DNA of 64,000 nucleotides from Amanita rubescens (GCA_015039365.1 WION01000020.1:186001-250000); one strand, 5' to 3'. Counted from the stretch's first letter, positions 33,952 to 45,535 are shown. Translations and numbers: made by a program. Notes: generated by a model from the letters alone, not told the origin.

Positions 33952-35147
33952 GTGGTGACTTGCCCGATGTTGATGGAGGCTTCGGTTGTACAGACGCTAT
34001 GAGGGCCTCGGCGATTGATATGCCGTGTTGCATGTCGGGTGGTAAGTCATGTACGTTGATCGCTTTACATGGGTCATCCATGCCCATATCGCGTTGCTTG
34101 CCCTTGGCTTTGGCAGAGGGTGTCGTTGGCTGGGAATCGGTAGCGGCAGAAGTTGGCGACGGCGTCATACGGGCCATCCGTTTTGCGAGGAATTCTTTTT
34201 GACGTTTTATGTATGCGTCGTAGTGGTAGCTGACGCGCTTCCATGTTTCTTCCTCTTCCTGTGCCCTAGTGCAGTGGTAAGGATGAATTCAAGAATGAAA
34301 GGTATTCAACGCACCGTTTGATCTGTTCCGCATACCGTACCTCTAACATCCGATTAGTCACGTTCTGTTCGTTTGGCTTCAACAGTTTCCGGCCCTGATC
34401 TGGTGATGGGTCATCGCCGCTGTACAGGCTAAGATCAACCTTCCGCTCCGCTAGCATGCGAATCACGTCCTCCTGTATGTTCTTCAACACTTCCTGCGCG
34501 CGCGCTGAAAGCAGAGGCAATTCAGGTTCTGGCGGACGGTTATCCTTGTCGCCTGAACTCTCTTTTCCATTATCAGATGCGGTCGAATTTGGTTTCGATG
34601 GAGATGTGGATTTGGCGGCGGCTCGCGATGCACACCATATTAGGAGTGTCCGCAGTCGTTCCGAGTCCGGCAGGTCAGCGTCGATGTGCTTATAAAAGCT
34701 CGTGGACGATACTGAATTGTGTGGTTGCGCTACAATGAAAAGTCAGCATCGTATATAAAAACTGGCGAGCAAGATGGACGCACGTATGACACCAACCTCA
34801 AAGGAGGTGCTTATTCTCTTCCCTCTACCACTTATTGAACTCCTTCTCCGATGGTGGCCGTTTACCGTATTTAGTTCGCGTTCGCGTTCTCGACCACGAT
34901 GGCTTGTCTCCGCTTGAGTGGCATCTCCGTTTGTGGCCGCTATTGCGTTCATGGCGCCCTCTCGAAGTCGCTTATTGTGTTCGATGTGAGATGACTCGTC
35001 AAAAGGCATAGCCTGGACGGAGTCCTTAATGATATGGCTTCTACTTTTCGACCTTGCCCTTTGTCCCAGATTGAATGTGACGCTGGTGGACGCACTTGAC
35101 GATGAATCGGGCAAGTCAACTGGTTCGAAGCCAGTTCTATGCCGCAT
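33952..35147 (-). pseudogene. DSN1: Dsn1/Mis13 kinetochore protein, 5' part (split by hAT insertion)
   Basis: This is the N-terminal half of the MIND-complex subunit. The best ATG is at 35147 (MRHRTGFEPVDLPDSSSS), although the frame is open upstream. The family signature RGKRISTSFEVGVI is followed, after an intron, by SSTSFYKHIDADLPDSERLR and TLLIWCASRAA. Then come LPLLSARAQEVLKNIQEDVI and NVTNRMLEVRYAEQIKR; another intron joins EEEETWKRVSYHYDAYIKRQ. The last exon ends GISIAEALIASVQPKPPSTS-GKSP inside the target duplication GTGGTGAC (33952-33959), where the hAT starts. Joining to the 3' part with one target copy removed keeps the frame exactly (GKSP|PQKR). Confidence 0.87.
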
Positions 35148-36185
35148 TGTTAGATGTGACTGTTCCGCCGGAGCGGGGCGTGTTGCGGATGACTTGGATT
35201 TGACGGACGAACTGGAGGGGATGGTGACTGCGACTTGGCACGGGCTTTCTTGGAGTATGGGTACGTGTTCTAATAAGTGACATCAGAAGGATTCGTCCAG
35301 ACCTACAACAGGCGCGGCACCCCCTTCCGTCCTGCGCGTCCTCTGCTCGATTTCGAACCCAGCAGATGGAAGGATAACAAATGCCATGGCAAACCTGAGA
35401 AGGTGAGTAAATGTCAAGGACATAAAAAGAGAGGGGAGTGTATCGTAAGGGACCGTTGCAGTACAGTATTAGGACAGAAGAGTATGGAAGTCGGGATAGC
35501 GCGTATTTGATAACAGAGGAAGGGAAGGTCATAAAATGGGCACAACATGGAAATTACGGTACATGTGTATGAATGGTGAAGGGAGAATTGGAATGAAGCA
35601 GTCATGCAATAGTTTCCTTGGAAGAGGAAACTGGCATGGCTTGAAAAAAAAAAGTGTTCGTATCAGGAGGAAAAAAGGAAGCCAACTTATGTGAGCTGTA
35701 GCATAGATGCGTCACCTCCTATCTTCAGAATCGCAGCCTCGCATGCTCAGTGAACCCTTGTGCAACATAGGTTGTACGGATGGGACTTGCCAAAAGGAGA
35801 ACAATACTTCAACCGGATGCGCAATCTTCGTCGACAGTTGCGAACCGGACGCGCCCATCGACTTTATCACAAACCATCCACATCCCATACCACCTAGCAT
35901 ATGCCGAAATCCAATGACCGAGCCATACTCCATAACCAATCATAACTGCCTCTTCTCGGCCAACCTTGGCACGCTGCTACCGAGACAAAAAATCACAAGG
36001 TACCAAATGTGGGCCGCATCCCGCCCGCAGGCCACACGTTCTTGTCCAACGGCACCCGGTGCCGCCTGCTGGGCTTGGTGTGCATGTGAACGTAACCTGT
36101 ATGAAGGATACATTAGCCCACCGTTGGAAACGCGTGGGGTAACTAACTTTCTATCGCTTTCACATGGTCTTCCACTTCTTGGACT
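35148..36185. other. Region between Dsn1 and the casein kinase relic
   Basis: It holds the presumed Dsn1 promoter and leader. A 165-codon plus-strand frame (35707-36204) is cysteine-bearing (CNIGCTDGTCQKENN) but has no recognisable domain and overlaps the kinase relic, so it is not called. Confidence 0.4.
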
Positions 36186-36955
36186 ACCTTCCTGCGAGCG
36201 GTAGTCTTTGGTTGTTCGGGTCATCCTGCGCAGTGCGTTGTACACTCCAATCGAACATGTAGTCGTATTGGAACCCTTCACGAACAAACAAGTCGCGGAA
36301 CAATTTGCGAAGGTAAGAATAATCGGGTTTGTCATCGAAACGGAGAGCGCGAGTATAGTTTAAGAATATGCCAAACTCGGACGGAAAGCCGAGGCAAAGT
36401 AGATCGGTGGGAGTTGTCATCTTCTTTTCCACGTACTTCTGCTTCTTGGTAGCAGCTTTTGGACCTTGCCACGGGAGCGCGCCATGAAGGAAGTACATCA
36501 GGACATAGGCCAGCGATTCGAGATCATCTCGGCGGGCTTCCTCTACGCCCAAGAGGTGTTGATAGACGTATATCGGGCAGTGCCCGTAAGATTCTTGTTC
36601 TCCCTGTAGGGGTCTTGGGATCACGGAATTTCTTTGCGAGGCCGGAATCGATAACGTTAACTTGGTTGCCGCGCTTACCGACGCCCATCAAGAAGTTATC
36701 CGGTTTGATGTCGCGGTGAATAAAGTTGAGAGTGGATATATTCAATGCGAGAAATCTAATAGCGGTTGAGATGAGGAGAAAGGAGAAATAAAGTGACTAC
36801 AAACCAGCTGATCGGCGAGTAGTAAGACGGTCTTGAGGCTGAATTTGCGGTTGCAAAAGTTGAAAAGGTCCAGAACCATGGCGTTATAGTCGCATTCCGT
36901 GCCGTACCAGTGAACGAAGGGTACGCCTACACCACCGGCGAGGTCTTGTGGACCT
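36186..36955 (-). pseudogene. Casein kinase 1 relic
   Basis: From about 36950 the minus strand reads [77 protein letters not shown], then after frame changes [33 protein letters not shown] and [19 protein letters not shown]. This is clearly the CK1 Ser/Thr kinase family. The ATP-binding N-lobe is absent, the segment between LDL and FNFC is shortened, the activation-loop DFG is DSG, and the part after DPKT is deleted and frameshifted. It is a processed or truncated non-functional copy. Confidence 0.88.
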
Positions 36956-37236
36956 TTGATTCATATTCAAGCTGGAGATTCTGGAATGTGCTTCGAAATG
37001 TAATATTATTTATTCGTATACTTTATTTTCTATATTGGGACGACAACATGTCTGACGTTCAGCGCTTCTAAATCAAGACTTTTGACTTACATCTACCGTG
37101 GGCCGATACACTCTCCTTGTTGGATTGGCTGATAACCATCGATATACTTCACAGTCACTTAACGAAGCTAGTGGTTAACAGGTGAGACATTTCCGATCGT
37201 GCGATCACGATTGATCAGGCAGCAGGTTTTGAAGAA
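36956..37236. other. Short intergenic region
   Basis: No gene was seen. The AT-rich stretch near 37000 and the region up to 37236 probably contain the promoter of the gene starting at 37237. Confidence 0.45.
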
Positions 37237-39365
37237 ATGTCCTTTCCTTTCAACGCGCAAGCATTGGTGGAACAGAATAGGCCAGATGGTGAGCTTGGGT
37301 TATGTAGATGATTCTTTGTACTTACGGACTTAAGCTCCCTTGGGTCCATTTGATGGCAAGGCGGGCGCAGTACTAGGCGATTGGCTTATCACGACGCCTA
37401 ATCAAGACATCATATGGTTACCCCCTTGGTCACAGCGTCGTGTTCGTCTGCGCGCAGATGTCAGATATGGCTTTGATGATCCGACATTATGGCCTCAATC
37501 GTACGTTATTGAGTATCCACACCTTGGTGCCATCCCGCGAAAACCAGACGACCCCAATGATCCGCTCTCTATCATGTGGTGGAATCCATCAGAATTCGAC
37601 TTCGTTCCATTGCCAAACAATCTTGTCAACGGCCTTGGCCAGCTTGCGCAAGACAAATGCAAGAAGTTTGACATCTGCAGGAGGGACTTGTTACGGAAGA
37701 TAGATGAATATAAAGCAAAGACAAACTCGCCAAATTATTATCTTCTCTCGATTAGCAAAGCCATGAATCATGCCGGAATTCGTTTGGGATGTTTGCCCTC
37801 CTCGTTCCAAGAAATGAAGTTTGGTGTGACGGAATTCCAGCGTTATTATTTGGAAACACTTGGCCTTCATGATTATTTGGCGGTTTACAAGCCGCGTATA
37901 GATGGGTCAATGGCTCGATCTAGTCTTGGTGCGGACCATTGCGTTGGCGTCTTTACGGGTAGTGCGAGAGTTGCACAGGAGTTTTATGAAGCTGGCCTGC
38001 CAGTCTGGTTCATCAGAGAGACAAAGAAGATCGCAGAAAACCCGGACAACGCACCAAATGTTCTGAAGCTTGTGGAGGCTAGGCAACCGGAGCAATATCT
38101 AACCTTAGCTGACTGTAATCCACCATTCCCCGATGTTTACAAGGGCTTTACGAATAAACCACAGAAATATGCAGCTATCCATGCGTTCTCGAGGACTTGG
38201 ATGGTTTATCGAGATCCATTTAGCGAGGAACGACCCCAAACTGCGGAAAACCCTGAAGACCCATTTTATTCGCACAAAAGACCTGCAGCATACTCTATGA
38301 CTATTCCCATGTCTGAGCTGATGAGAGGGCGCTTACCTAGCACTTGTAAGTCGTTTAAGATCCACTCATTCTTCGCACTAAAAAATGTTAGCCACTCACC
38401 TGCCCTCGGAGGGATGCCGTGTTCAAACCACTCAACCATACTCAGAGGGACGCCACGCCGAGCAAAAACCAGCTGCTCGATTGCCCTCAGCAGGACGGGA
38501 CAAGTTCGTAGATCCCGACAGTCCTCTCCTCCCACCCGCAGCAACCGTGTGGGCAAATGCATTGAAAAACGTGGACAAGTCCTCAGAGCGCATCGAAAAA
38601 GATGCGCCTAAGAACTTATATGCCCTTCCCGAGCCAGCACTCTTCATAACCCCTTCTAATGATCAAAAGAAGATTAGCTATCTGATGACGTGGCTGAAAT
38701 CTCGACCTGCCTGGTTGTGGCATTTAGAGTCGCAGTCCAACACAGCGGTTTCAGCTCAAATGTGGCGGGACCTTCTTGGAATGAATTTCAATCAAGGTGC
38801 GAACAACCAGACACTCGCTGGCAAGAGACGTGAGCAAATTCAAAAGATGATCGGGACGGGACTAGACAAACCTGGGCTATCGCATTCTTCAGCATCTGGT
38901 GGCGAACCTATACTCTGGCATGGAGTACAGCTCACCGGTGATGTGATGCCTCCATTGCCAATTGTACAGGCAATCCTTTGGGAGATTTACGAGCTAAACT
39001 TCCGCTGTGAATTGCTCGCACTGGATTGGCGGTTATCACGAGACCATGATCAACAGAGAATAGCTGCCTGTTTTTCCCAGTCCAGCGGTGGCCTAACCTT
39101 CGTCATGCCATCAGCAGAAGACGAGGGACTAGTTTCTAGTGATTGGCGTACTCGCCTTCATTACTTCCGTGCTCTTGTTCGAGTCATGCGTAATTGGAAC
39201 GTTGAAGAGCTTCCTTCAGTCTTCGTGTTGGTAGAATCTAGATCAGAATCTATCACGAAAGGGCAAGCGTTTGAAATGGAATGTGCTGCTGCGAATTTCT
39301 ATGCACAACAATTCTTTGATCACTTCGGACGCGCGCCCGCTGTTCCTCACCATCTCGTTGATTGA
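37237..39365 (+). CDS. Unknown protein, 678 aa, three exons
   Basis: The exons 37237-37288, 37335-38345 and 38392-39365 join in phase with GT-AG borders into 678 aa, starting MSFPFNAQALVEQNRPD. The middle part has LPPWSQRRVRLRADVRYGFD, PLSIMWWNPSEFDFVPLP and GSARVAQEFYEAGLPVWFIR. The C-terminal part has VLWHGVQLTGD-like text, PLPIVQAILWEIYELNFRCE and LLALDWRLSRDHD. It lacks a signal peptide, membrane segments and any motif I can assign. It ends 75 bp from the convergent Tnp2 gene, so it may be a passenger of that element or simply a host gene of a basidiomycete-specific family. Confidence 0.75.
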
Positions 39366-39440
39366 TTTAGGTATCTCAGTAGTATGACTTTTGAACACAT
39401 AAATCAATATATTTGCTTTGATTTGTACTGTAGGCAGAGC

Positions 39441-42400
39441 TCAACTGTCAGATGGTGGGGCTCTGTCGACCATAGCCCAGCATCCGCGGTCCTTAATTCT
39501 TCCAACGACACCTTCAACAGCGTTGAGGTCTACAACATACTTGGCTCCCATGTCTTTGTAATATGTTATGTTGCAGGAGGGAGGCGAACCCTCGACGACA
39601 ATACTGTGAATGGTAGCCAGTAGTACGGTCTCGGTGATCTCAAGTGACTTTTGCACCTTGATAACAAGAATGGAGAGGAGTTGACCATAAAACGTGTGCT
39701 TCTCAAGCTGGACGGCCATTCTCCTGTACCGTGCATTCTTGTCAAGATATTGATAATACTGAAGCTCCTTGTCAGACGGCAAATGGAGATGCAACGTGAA
39801 CATACCCGAACAAATGAGGCATCCCTACATTGTTTCCCGCACTTGACAAGTTCATGAGCGTGCATAGTGTCACCCCCACAAAGGCGTGTCACTTTTCCAA
39901 ATTGAAGGACATCGGAGTTACCGGAAAACCACTTCTTTACGACCGCAGTTGTGACTTCGTAGCGCGTTGCTAGTGTAGCCACAACCTTCTTGTACATGTC
40001 AGGTGAAAGTCGAGACGTCTTGCTTGGCGCCTTCAAAACATACAGATCATCTTTTCAAATGTTACATCGGAGCTTTACGAAAGATTGCTAATTACTTACA
40101 TCCATCAAATGTATGTTCAGAATGACCCGATTCCGAATCGAATGTCAATTCATTTTCCAGATTATAAAGAAGCTTGACTTGTGCCAAGTGAGCTGAAGCA
40201 GTCACATAATTGTTGATGTTGATGTATGGATAGCGGCGATTCTTGATATGTCGTACTACATCACCGCAATAGCGTTCCAGGGGAAATGCCCAATATGTCC
40301 AAACTGGGCCGTTGGCTCTGATACTGGACCCGATATGCAGGAGCGCATGTATTGTCAATGGACAAGTTGACAATCGCGAATCGCTAAATTGATAATAGAG
40401 GCTGCGTACGCAGTGGTAATTAGCCCATCTGCTTTATTCATCAATTTGATAACTCACCGCTCGTAATCCTTCACCCATTTGATAAAACCTTGCTCAATCT
40501 TCGCTACTTGTTCCATAGGTAACTCGTACTCGAGGCACATATTAAGAATGCGAACCAAATCAAGAAAATGTCGGTAGTATCTTTCTTCTATAAATCGCCC
40601 GCGGAGCACAATTGGTGCGATGAACAACGTCCACACCGCTCGGCTCTCGGAGGTGAGTTGCCAGCGCTGAGATGACATGTCGGGAACACGACAGCCAAAC
40701 GAGGAGGGAATTGTATTTCCAGCCAGCGCAGAAGTAGAACAAATCTCCTTCCAAATTTTGGTCTCTAAGAAATAACCCTTCTCCAAGTGAGACATGTCCT
40801 TAAATTCTCCTGTCCAGAGTAAGATGAGATTTGGGATAAGGTTTTCCCATATGAGATGCATGAAGTCGTAAGGGAATGAAGCGGGAAATGATAAAGAGCT
40901 AAGAGAACTGAGAAGTGGAATGCCTTTGATACCGAATTTCTTTGCAAGATTCTCTTCAATAGTCGTATTTATGGCAAACTGTACTTCGTTGGCTTCATTA
41001 ATAAAGCCCTCTCGCGTCCGCATTGGCAGATTCGAGGGATCGTAGGAAGCCGCTGATCGCCGATTAAGGGGAACATAATGGGTCGTGGACGGACGCACTC
41101 GAACACCAGTTATCTTACACATGCGGCAGGGCGAAAAAGCATTGTGTCCCTTCATGCGCATCAAAAGTGCGACAGCCGGGATATCTCCAAGGACAACAAT
41201 GAGGTAGGCATGGAGAGTGAACAACGTTTTGGTGAGCGCGTCGAAAGCCTTAACGCCGATTTCCAACTGAAGGAGCTCCTGAACCAGAGGATATAGGAAA
41301 GAATCCAGATCCGATGGCTTGTTGGGCCCGGGAATGACACCGACGGAGATAAGATTCTCTTTGAGGAACCGGACCTCAGGAGGTAAATTGTAATTGAAAA
41401 GCACAATGGGCCAAGAAGTTTTGGAACGTTTCTTAAAGATGGCGATACCATCTGTGGAAAGCCCGAGGGCTATATCTCGAGAATCTGAAAAGTGACAGAA
41501 CGGGAGCTGTTCGCCAGCCACTGCGACAAACGAATTGAGGAGAGACTGATACAGCTCTCCATCAAATATGTCCTGCATTCGGCCTTGATTCCGGGTCCCC
41601 TCAAATTCGGTTCGGTAACGCATCGTCTCCGCAAGCTGTGGATTAGCTGCCAATGCGCGGAGTCGAGGGATGATAGGAAGGTATTCAAAGTAACATTGCG
41701 GTTCAGTGCTGTTGGGGTTGAATCGCGCCATTTTACATTCGGGACAACTATCTTTCTTCTCGTGAGGCCCAGTATAGCATATGCAGGAGTTGGGGCAACA
41801 GTCGTATCTAACAGGTCGAAAACCCGATAGAAACTGCACATGGCTGGAAGTGACCTTCCAGCTGCTGACTTTGTCGTGGGGGAATACGTATGGAAGGGCA
41901 TTAAACGCTTTCTCTGTCAAGTTATTTTCCACTTTGTATGCAAAGTGCCTCAAAGGTGCTAATTCGTGCTCTAGAAGGGTTCTTGCACCTAATTGATGCG
42001 TCAGCTGAGAGTCTCTTTCATTGTGAAAAGATAACCTGCCTATTGACATTGCCTCTCGAATAAAGTGCTCGCCCATCGAATCCCAAAGCGAAATGCCTTC
42101 TTCGCCAGATGGGGCACTCTCCATAAGGCCCACACGTCCTCTTCCCCCTCGTCACAACCGTTTTCAGGTAGATCATCATCCGCTGTAGGCCCTTCGCCTT
42201 CCTCTTCCTCCTCTTCTTCGTCTTCATCTTCTCCTTCATCTCCATCTCCTTCCTCCTCCTCCATGATGGATTCAAGACTGCGATTCCATCGTTCTCGTAA
42301 TGTTATTTCTCTCCAGGCAGCCACCCTCGCCGAGCAGTGAGCAGCCGAAAGTGCGCTCAACGGTGGATCATCCTCGGCCGGCACTTCGCTGTTGATCTCG

Positions 42401-42816
42401 TCTGCCACAGGAGGGGCAGGGGTGTACTGAGCAGTCGGAAGCGCGCCGAACGATAGATCGTCCTCGGCCAGCACTGCGCTGTCGATCTCGTCTGCCAAAG
42501 GGGGGACAGGGGCACACTGAGCAGTCGGAAGCGCGTCGAATGATAGATCATCTTCAGCCTGCATTTCACTGTTGACTTCATCTGCTGACGGGGGAGCGGG
42601 GGTGGCAATCCCAGAAAGAGGCCCGTGGATGGCAGGGATGTTCTTTCTGGTTCTGGTCTTTTTGAGGCGGCGGTTCTGCTCAAGAATACAACACGCTAGT
42701 CCCATGGGGCCACGACCGACGAGATGTCTGTGTTCCGTGGCCCGAGATACCCGCTTGTAGCAGCCGCATCCACATAAAACTTTCTCTCGCGAAGTTTGAG
42801 ATCGAGTCGGGGGCAT
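39441..42816 (-). CDS. Tnp2-type (CACTA/EnSpm) transposase, multi-exon
   Basis: The start MPPTRSQTSREKVLCGCGCY is at 42816, followed by a segment rich in acidic residues. The 559-codon exon (42133-40454) has the Tnp2 order: YDCCPNSCICYTGPHEKKDS with CPEC, LGLSTDGIAIFKKRSKTSWP, NYNLPPEVRFLKENLISVGV with IPGPNKPSDLDSFLYPLV, GDIPAVALLMRMKGHNAFSP with CRMC, and FPYDFMHLIWENLIPNLILL. Downstream exons carry PVWTYWAFPLERYCGDVVRH, VATLATRYEVTTAVVKKWFS and VEGVVGRIKDRGCWAMVD, with the stop at 39441. It moves DNA by a cut-and-paste mechanism. Element ends (CACTA/TAGTG) were not located with confidence. Confidence 0.87.
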
Positions 42817-43912
42817 TTAGATGCGGCGGAGGGGGGATTAGGGCAGTAAAAGTTATGTATATATGATATCAGGACAAAGTTCGTACACCAGTCCGACCTT
42901 CGTGGACCCTATTCGCTACAGCGCCAGCCTAAGACCCGTCCCTGAACACCAATATAGTTGCTGCCACATCAACATCCGAGAAAGATCCTGGAGAAATCTC
43001 ATAAGCACCAGTTTAATTCAAATGTAAACTGCAGTACTTACCGGAATTCCAGTGAAAGCTTGAAGGCGTCAGCAAACGCCGTCGACGACCCAAAGTCTTT
43101 CGACGATGCTGGATGAACCGACCCATAGTCTTGTCCATCAAGCAACCTATAACCGACCCAAAGTCTTGTCATAGGGCGATGCAACCGTCAGCGCCGCGTT
43201 GATGGCAGACGCTAGATATGTTAAAGTCCGTGCGACTGATTATGGTAAACGGAGTCACGTGGTATGGACAACAACCCCAAGCAATGCACCGCTGGCGATT
43301 CGTACACGACGTCGACATGCGCGCAAGGGCCAGAAAGACTTTGGGTCGTCTGGCTCGCCTAAGGACGAGACTTTGGGTCGGTCCAAGGGCAGGGCAAGAC
43401 TATGGGTCGGCCCTGTGCTGAAACGCACGTCACAGCTGCCCGAGGGTGCCAGCCAGGTCAGTTCCTCGCAACTTCTTTCTTCCAAATGCTGACCCGGTCA
43501 TGAGCGATAATTGGCAGTACCAATGATACTCAAAACTTTATTGAACAGCAGGAAGAGAGCATATATATTATCTAGGAGTCGAGAACTAGTCTAAAAACTT
43601 TTGGATGATTTTTTGTCGCTTTGCTGCCTCGACACTACTACCATCCAAAAAAATATTAATAACTGTACGATATCTGTGTTGCGCAACGTGCAAGTCAACC
43701 TGGAGGTACATTAGCCTAATTATGTGTGTGGCTCGTGTTGATACATACATTTGTCAAGGAAATATCCTCGCTGGCAACACCACTACGCTTCCTCTTCAAT
43801 TTTTCATTGGCTGAGTTGGTAACAAGACCGATAGGTGATTTTAGCGCTACGCTTTGCGCAGGAGTGTCTACGTTGGCTTCCTGTGAGTCATTTTTTTACC
43901 ACAGCTTGATTA
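42817..43912. other. Flank of the Tnp2 gene with repeated motif
   Basis: No gene is supported. It holds the motif cluster described separately (43085-43415) and AT-rich sequence to about 43900. Confidence 0.5.
43085..43415. repeat. Cluster of GACCCAAAGTCTT motifs in opposed orientations
   Basis: GACCCAAAGTCTT or GACCCATAGTCTT occurs three times in the forward sense (about 43089, 43120, 43154). Its reverse complement occurs three times (about 43335, 43369, 43402), symmetric about a centre near 43250. Such arrays of short subterminal motifs are typical binding sites of CACTA transposases, which fits the Tnp2 gene starting at 42816. Association with that element is inference. Confidence 0.7.
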
Positions 43913-44383
43913 TTACTTACTTCCTTGCCCAGCTTGTACTCGTTCGCCTTGCTGATTGAACGGTTGTTCACCTTGCTGATTGAACAGTTGTTCACCTTGC
44001 TGATTGAGCGGTTGTTCACCTTGCTGATTGACTGGTCCTTCTGTGTCATTTCCGACTCCAATCGCCTCAAGCCAAGGGGGTGGCGCCGGCGCTGGCGGTT
44101 CTGGTTCAAATTCTTCCGCAGCTCGTGAGTCATCCAATCTTCCTTGACAAGTAAATGACTTACGGGCCCAGTAATTAGGCAGCCCCAGCTGGTTCTGTAT
44201 CGTGAAGCCGCTTGGAGGAGAACTGAGCGAGTCCTGCGCAGGCTGGATCTCGGGGGATGAAGGGATCAGCATGACCTCAGCGCTGGACGACGCAGCTGTG
44301 ACTGAGCCATTTGAGCTGCTTCTCGTCAACGTTCCCCCACCCTTTGTGTAACGGCGAGGAAGAGTGCGTGGCATACGTGGCAT
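43913..44383 (-). CDS. Unknown protein with NQQGEQ octapeptide repeats
   Basis: This 156-codon frame starts MPRMPRTLPRRYTKGGGTLT at 44383. It has a serine-rich middle (SSPEIQPAQDSLSSPP), a proline-rich stretch (EPEPPAPAPPPWLEAIG) and four copies of an eight-residue unit, NQQGEQPL/LF/PF/RV, encoded by a 24-bp repeat at about 43950-44030. A GTAAGT around 44160 suggests that one intron may be read through in this simple frame. No known domain was recognised. It is divergent from the gene at 53699; the two were close neighbours before the retroelement landed between them. Confidence 0.45.
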   Translation of the reverse strand: MPRMPRTLPRRYTKGGGTLTRSSSNGSVTAASSSAEVMLIPSSPEIQPAQDSLSSPPSGFTIQNQLGLPNYWARKSFTCQGRLDDSRAAEEFEPEPPAPAPPPWLEAIGVGNDTEGPVNQQGEQPLNQQGEQLFNQQGEQPFNQQGERVQAGQGSK

Positions 44384-45089
44384 CGAGTTTGCGGTAGAGG
44401 GAGGAATGTGATGGTGCTGGAAGATGTCGTACGTTTATATATCTGTTCCATGAGTGCTATACTAACTTGGGATGAACACGACAGCACCGCCGATGAGTCC
44501 ATTGAAGTCGGTGCACCAACAGAATAAGGAAAGGTGCGCCGAAGCGAAAATAAAATAAATAGTGTTTATGGCATGGTGCTAATTAAGCGCCCCCGAAAAA
44601 TTCGGCTCCGTGTAAGCGTACTGACCACCCCTTTACCAGTCTCAATTTGGAAATATTGCCAAGCCTGGCGATCAACGCCGATCTCACAAGATGTAACATC
44701 GCTCAAGGGTACGATTGATATAGGGATCCACGGAAGCAAAACGCCGCGCTCTTGTTCTGCAAACGGCCAATTGCCAATCGTACATGGTCAATACAGAAAG
44801 TGGGCGCTCGCGCTAATGGTCACCAACCCTAAAGGCAAGTTTTTCCTTTCCCTGAACGGATCGTGTTTAGCTCATTTTTCAGTACACCAAACATTGATCT
44901 AGGGACATTTGAATGATGAGACGGAAGCGAAATGCCATGCTCTTGTTCTGCAAACGGCCAATTGCCAATTGTACATGGTCAATGACTGGCCACCAACCCT
45001 AACGGTAAGTTTTTCGTGTTTAGCCCATTTTTCAGTACTAGTGCGTGCACCAACAAACAGATCTAGATTGATCTTGGGACATCTGAATG
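44384..45089. repeat. Intergenic region with a 190-bp tandem duplication
   Basis: CTTGTTCTGCAAACGGCCAA occurs at about 44751 and 44942. The similarity spans roughly 44731-44908 and 44921-45089 (offset about 190 bp). The right-hand copy is interrupted by the LTR element at GAATG. The sequence just beyond the element (53592 on, GAATGTCGAGACAGAAATGA) resembles the start of a further unit. No gene was seen. Confidence 0.7.
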
Positions 45090-45520
45090 TGTTACGTTTG
45101 TTCGTTCACTGATAAGTCAAGCTTATCAGGTACCGTAGGTTCCTCAAGGGAGTTCCGGCACTTTAAGAACGCTCAAAGAATAAGAGTGTTATCGGATAAG
45201 TCCTCAAGGGAACTTAGACGATAACGAGACAGATTTTGACTGTTAAAACTAGACTGAGGTCTAGTCGTATATTTGCGTGATTTATATAGTACAAAGTACA
45301 TACGCAAATATGGTAAGTATATATACATGTGATAATGAAAACGGTTACATGTGATAATGAAACGGTTAACATGTGAAAACGGCATACATGTGATAAAAGT
45401 AATTGGCACATGATAAACGATGAATGTTCCGGAAGGAACGCATATGCAAATAATGACATAGGAGGGATGACATAGATGATAAGATAAGAAAAAGATAGGC
45501 CATGACGTACGTTTGTAACA
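45090..45520 (-). repeat. 3' LTR of the Ty3/gypsy element
   Basis: It is 431 bp, bounded by TGTTAC...GTAACA and preceded on the plus strand by the target copy GAATG. By eye it matches the 5' LTR over its full length, including shared short open frames. Confidence 0.95.
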
Positions 45521-45535
45521 TAGCCCTTCTCCTAC
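45521..45535 (-). promoter_or_regulatory. Polypurine tract for plus-strand DNA synthesis
   Basis: In the element sense the bases directly before the 3' LTR read GTAGGAGAAGGGCTA, a purine-rich tract at the usual priming position. Confidence 0.75.

Noticed and set aside
35707..36204. 165-codon cysteine-bearing plus-strand frame
   Set aside because: No recognisable family, and it overlaps the casein kinase relic; treated as a chance frame.
42065..42340. Serine-rich plus-strand frame
   Set aside because: It is the antisense of the acidic (Glu/Asp) stretch in the Tnp2 N-terminal exon.
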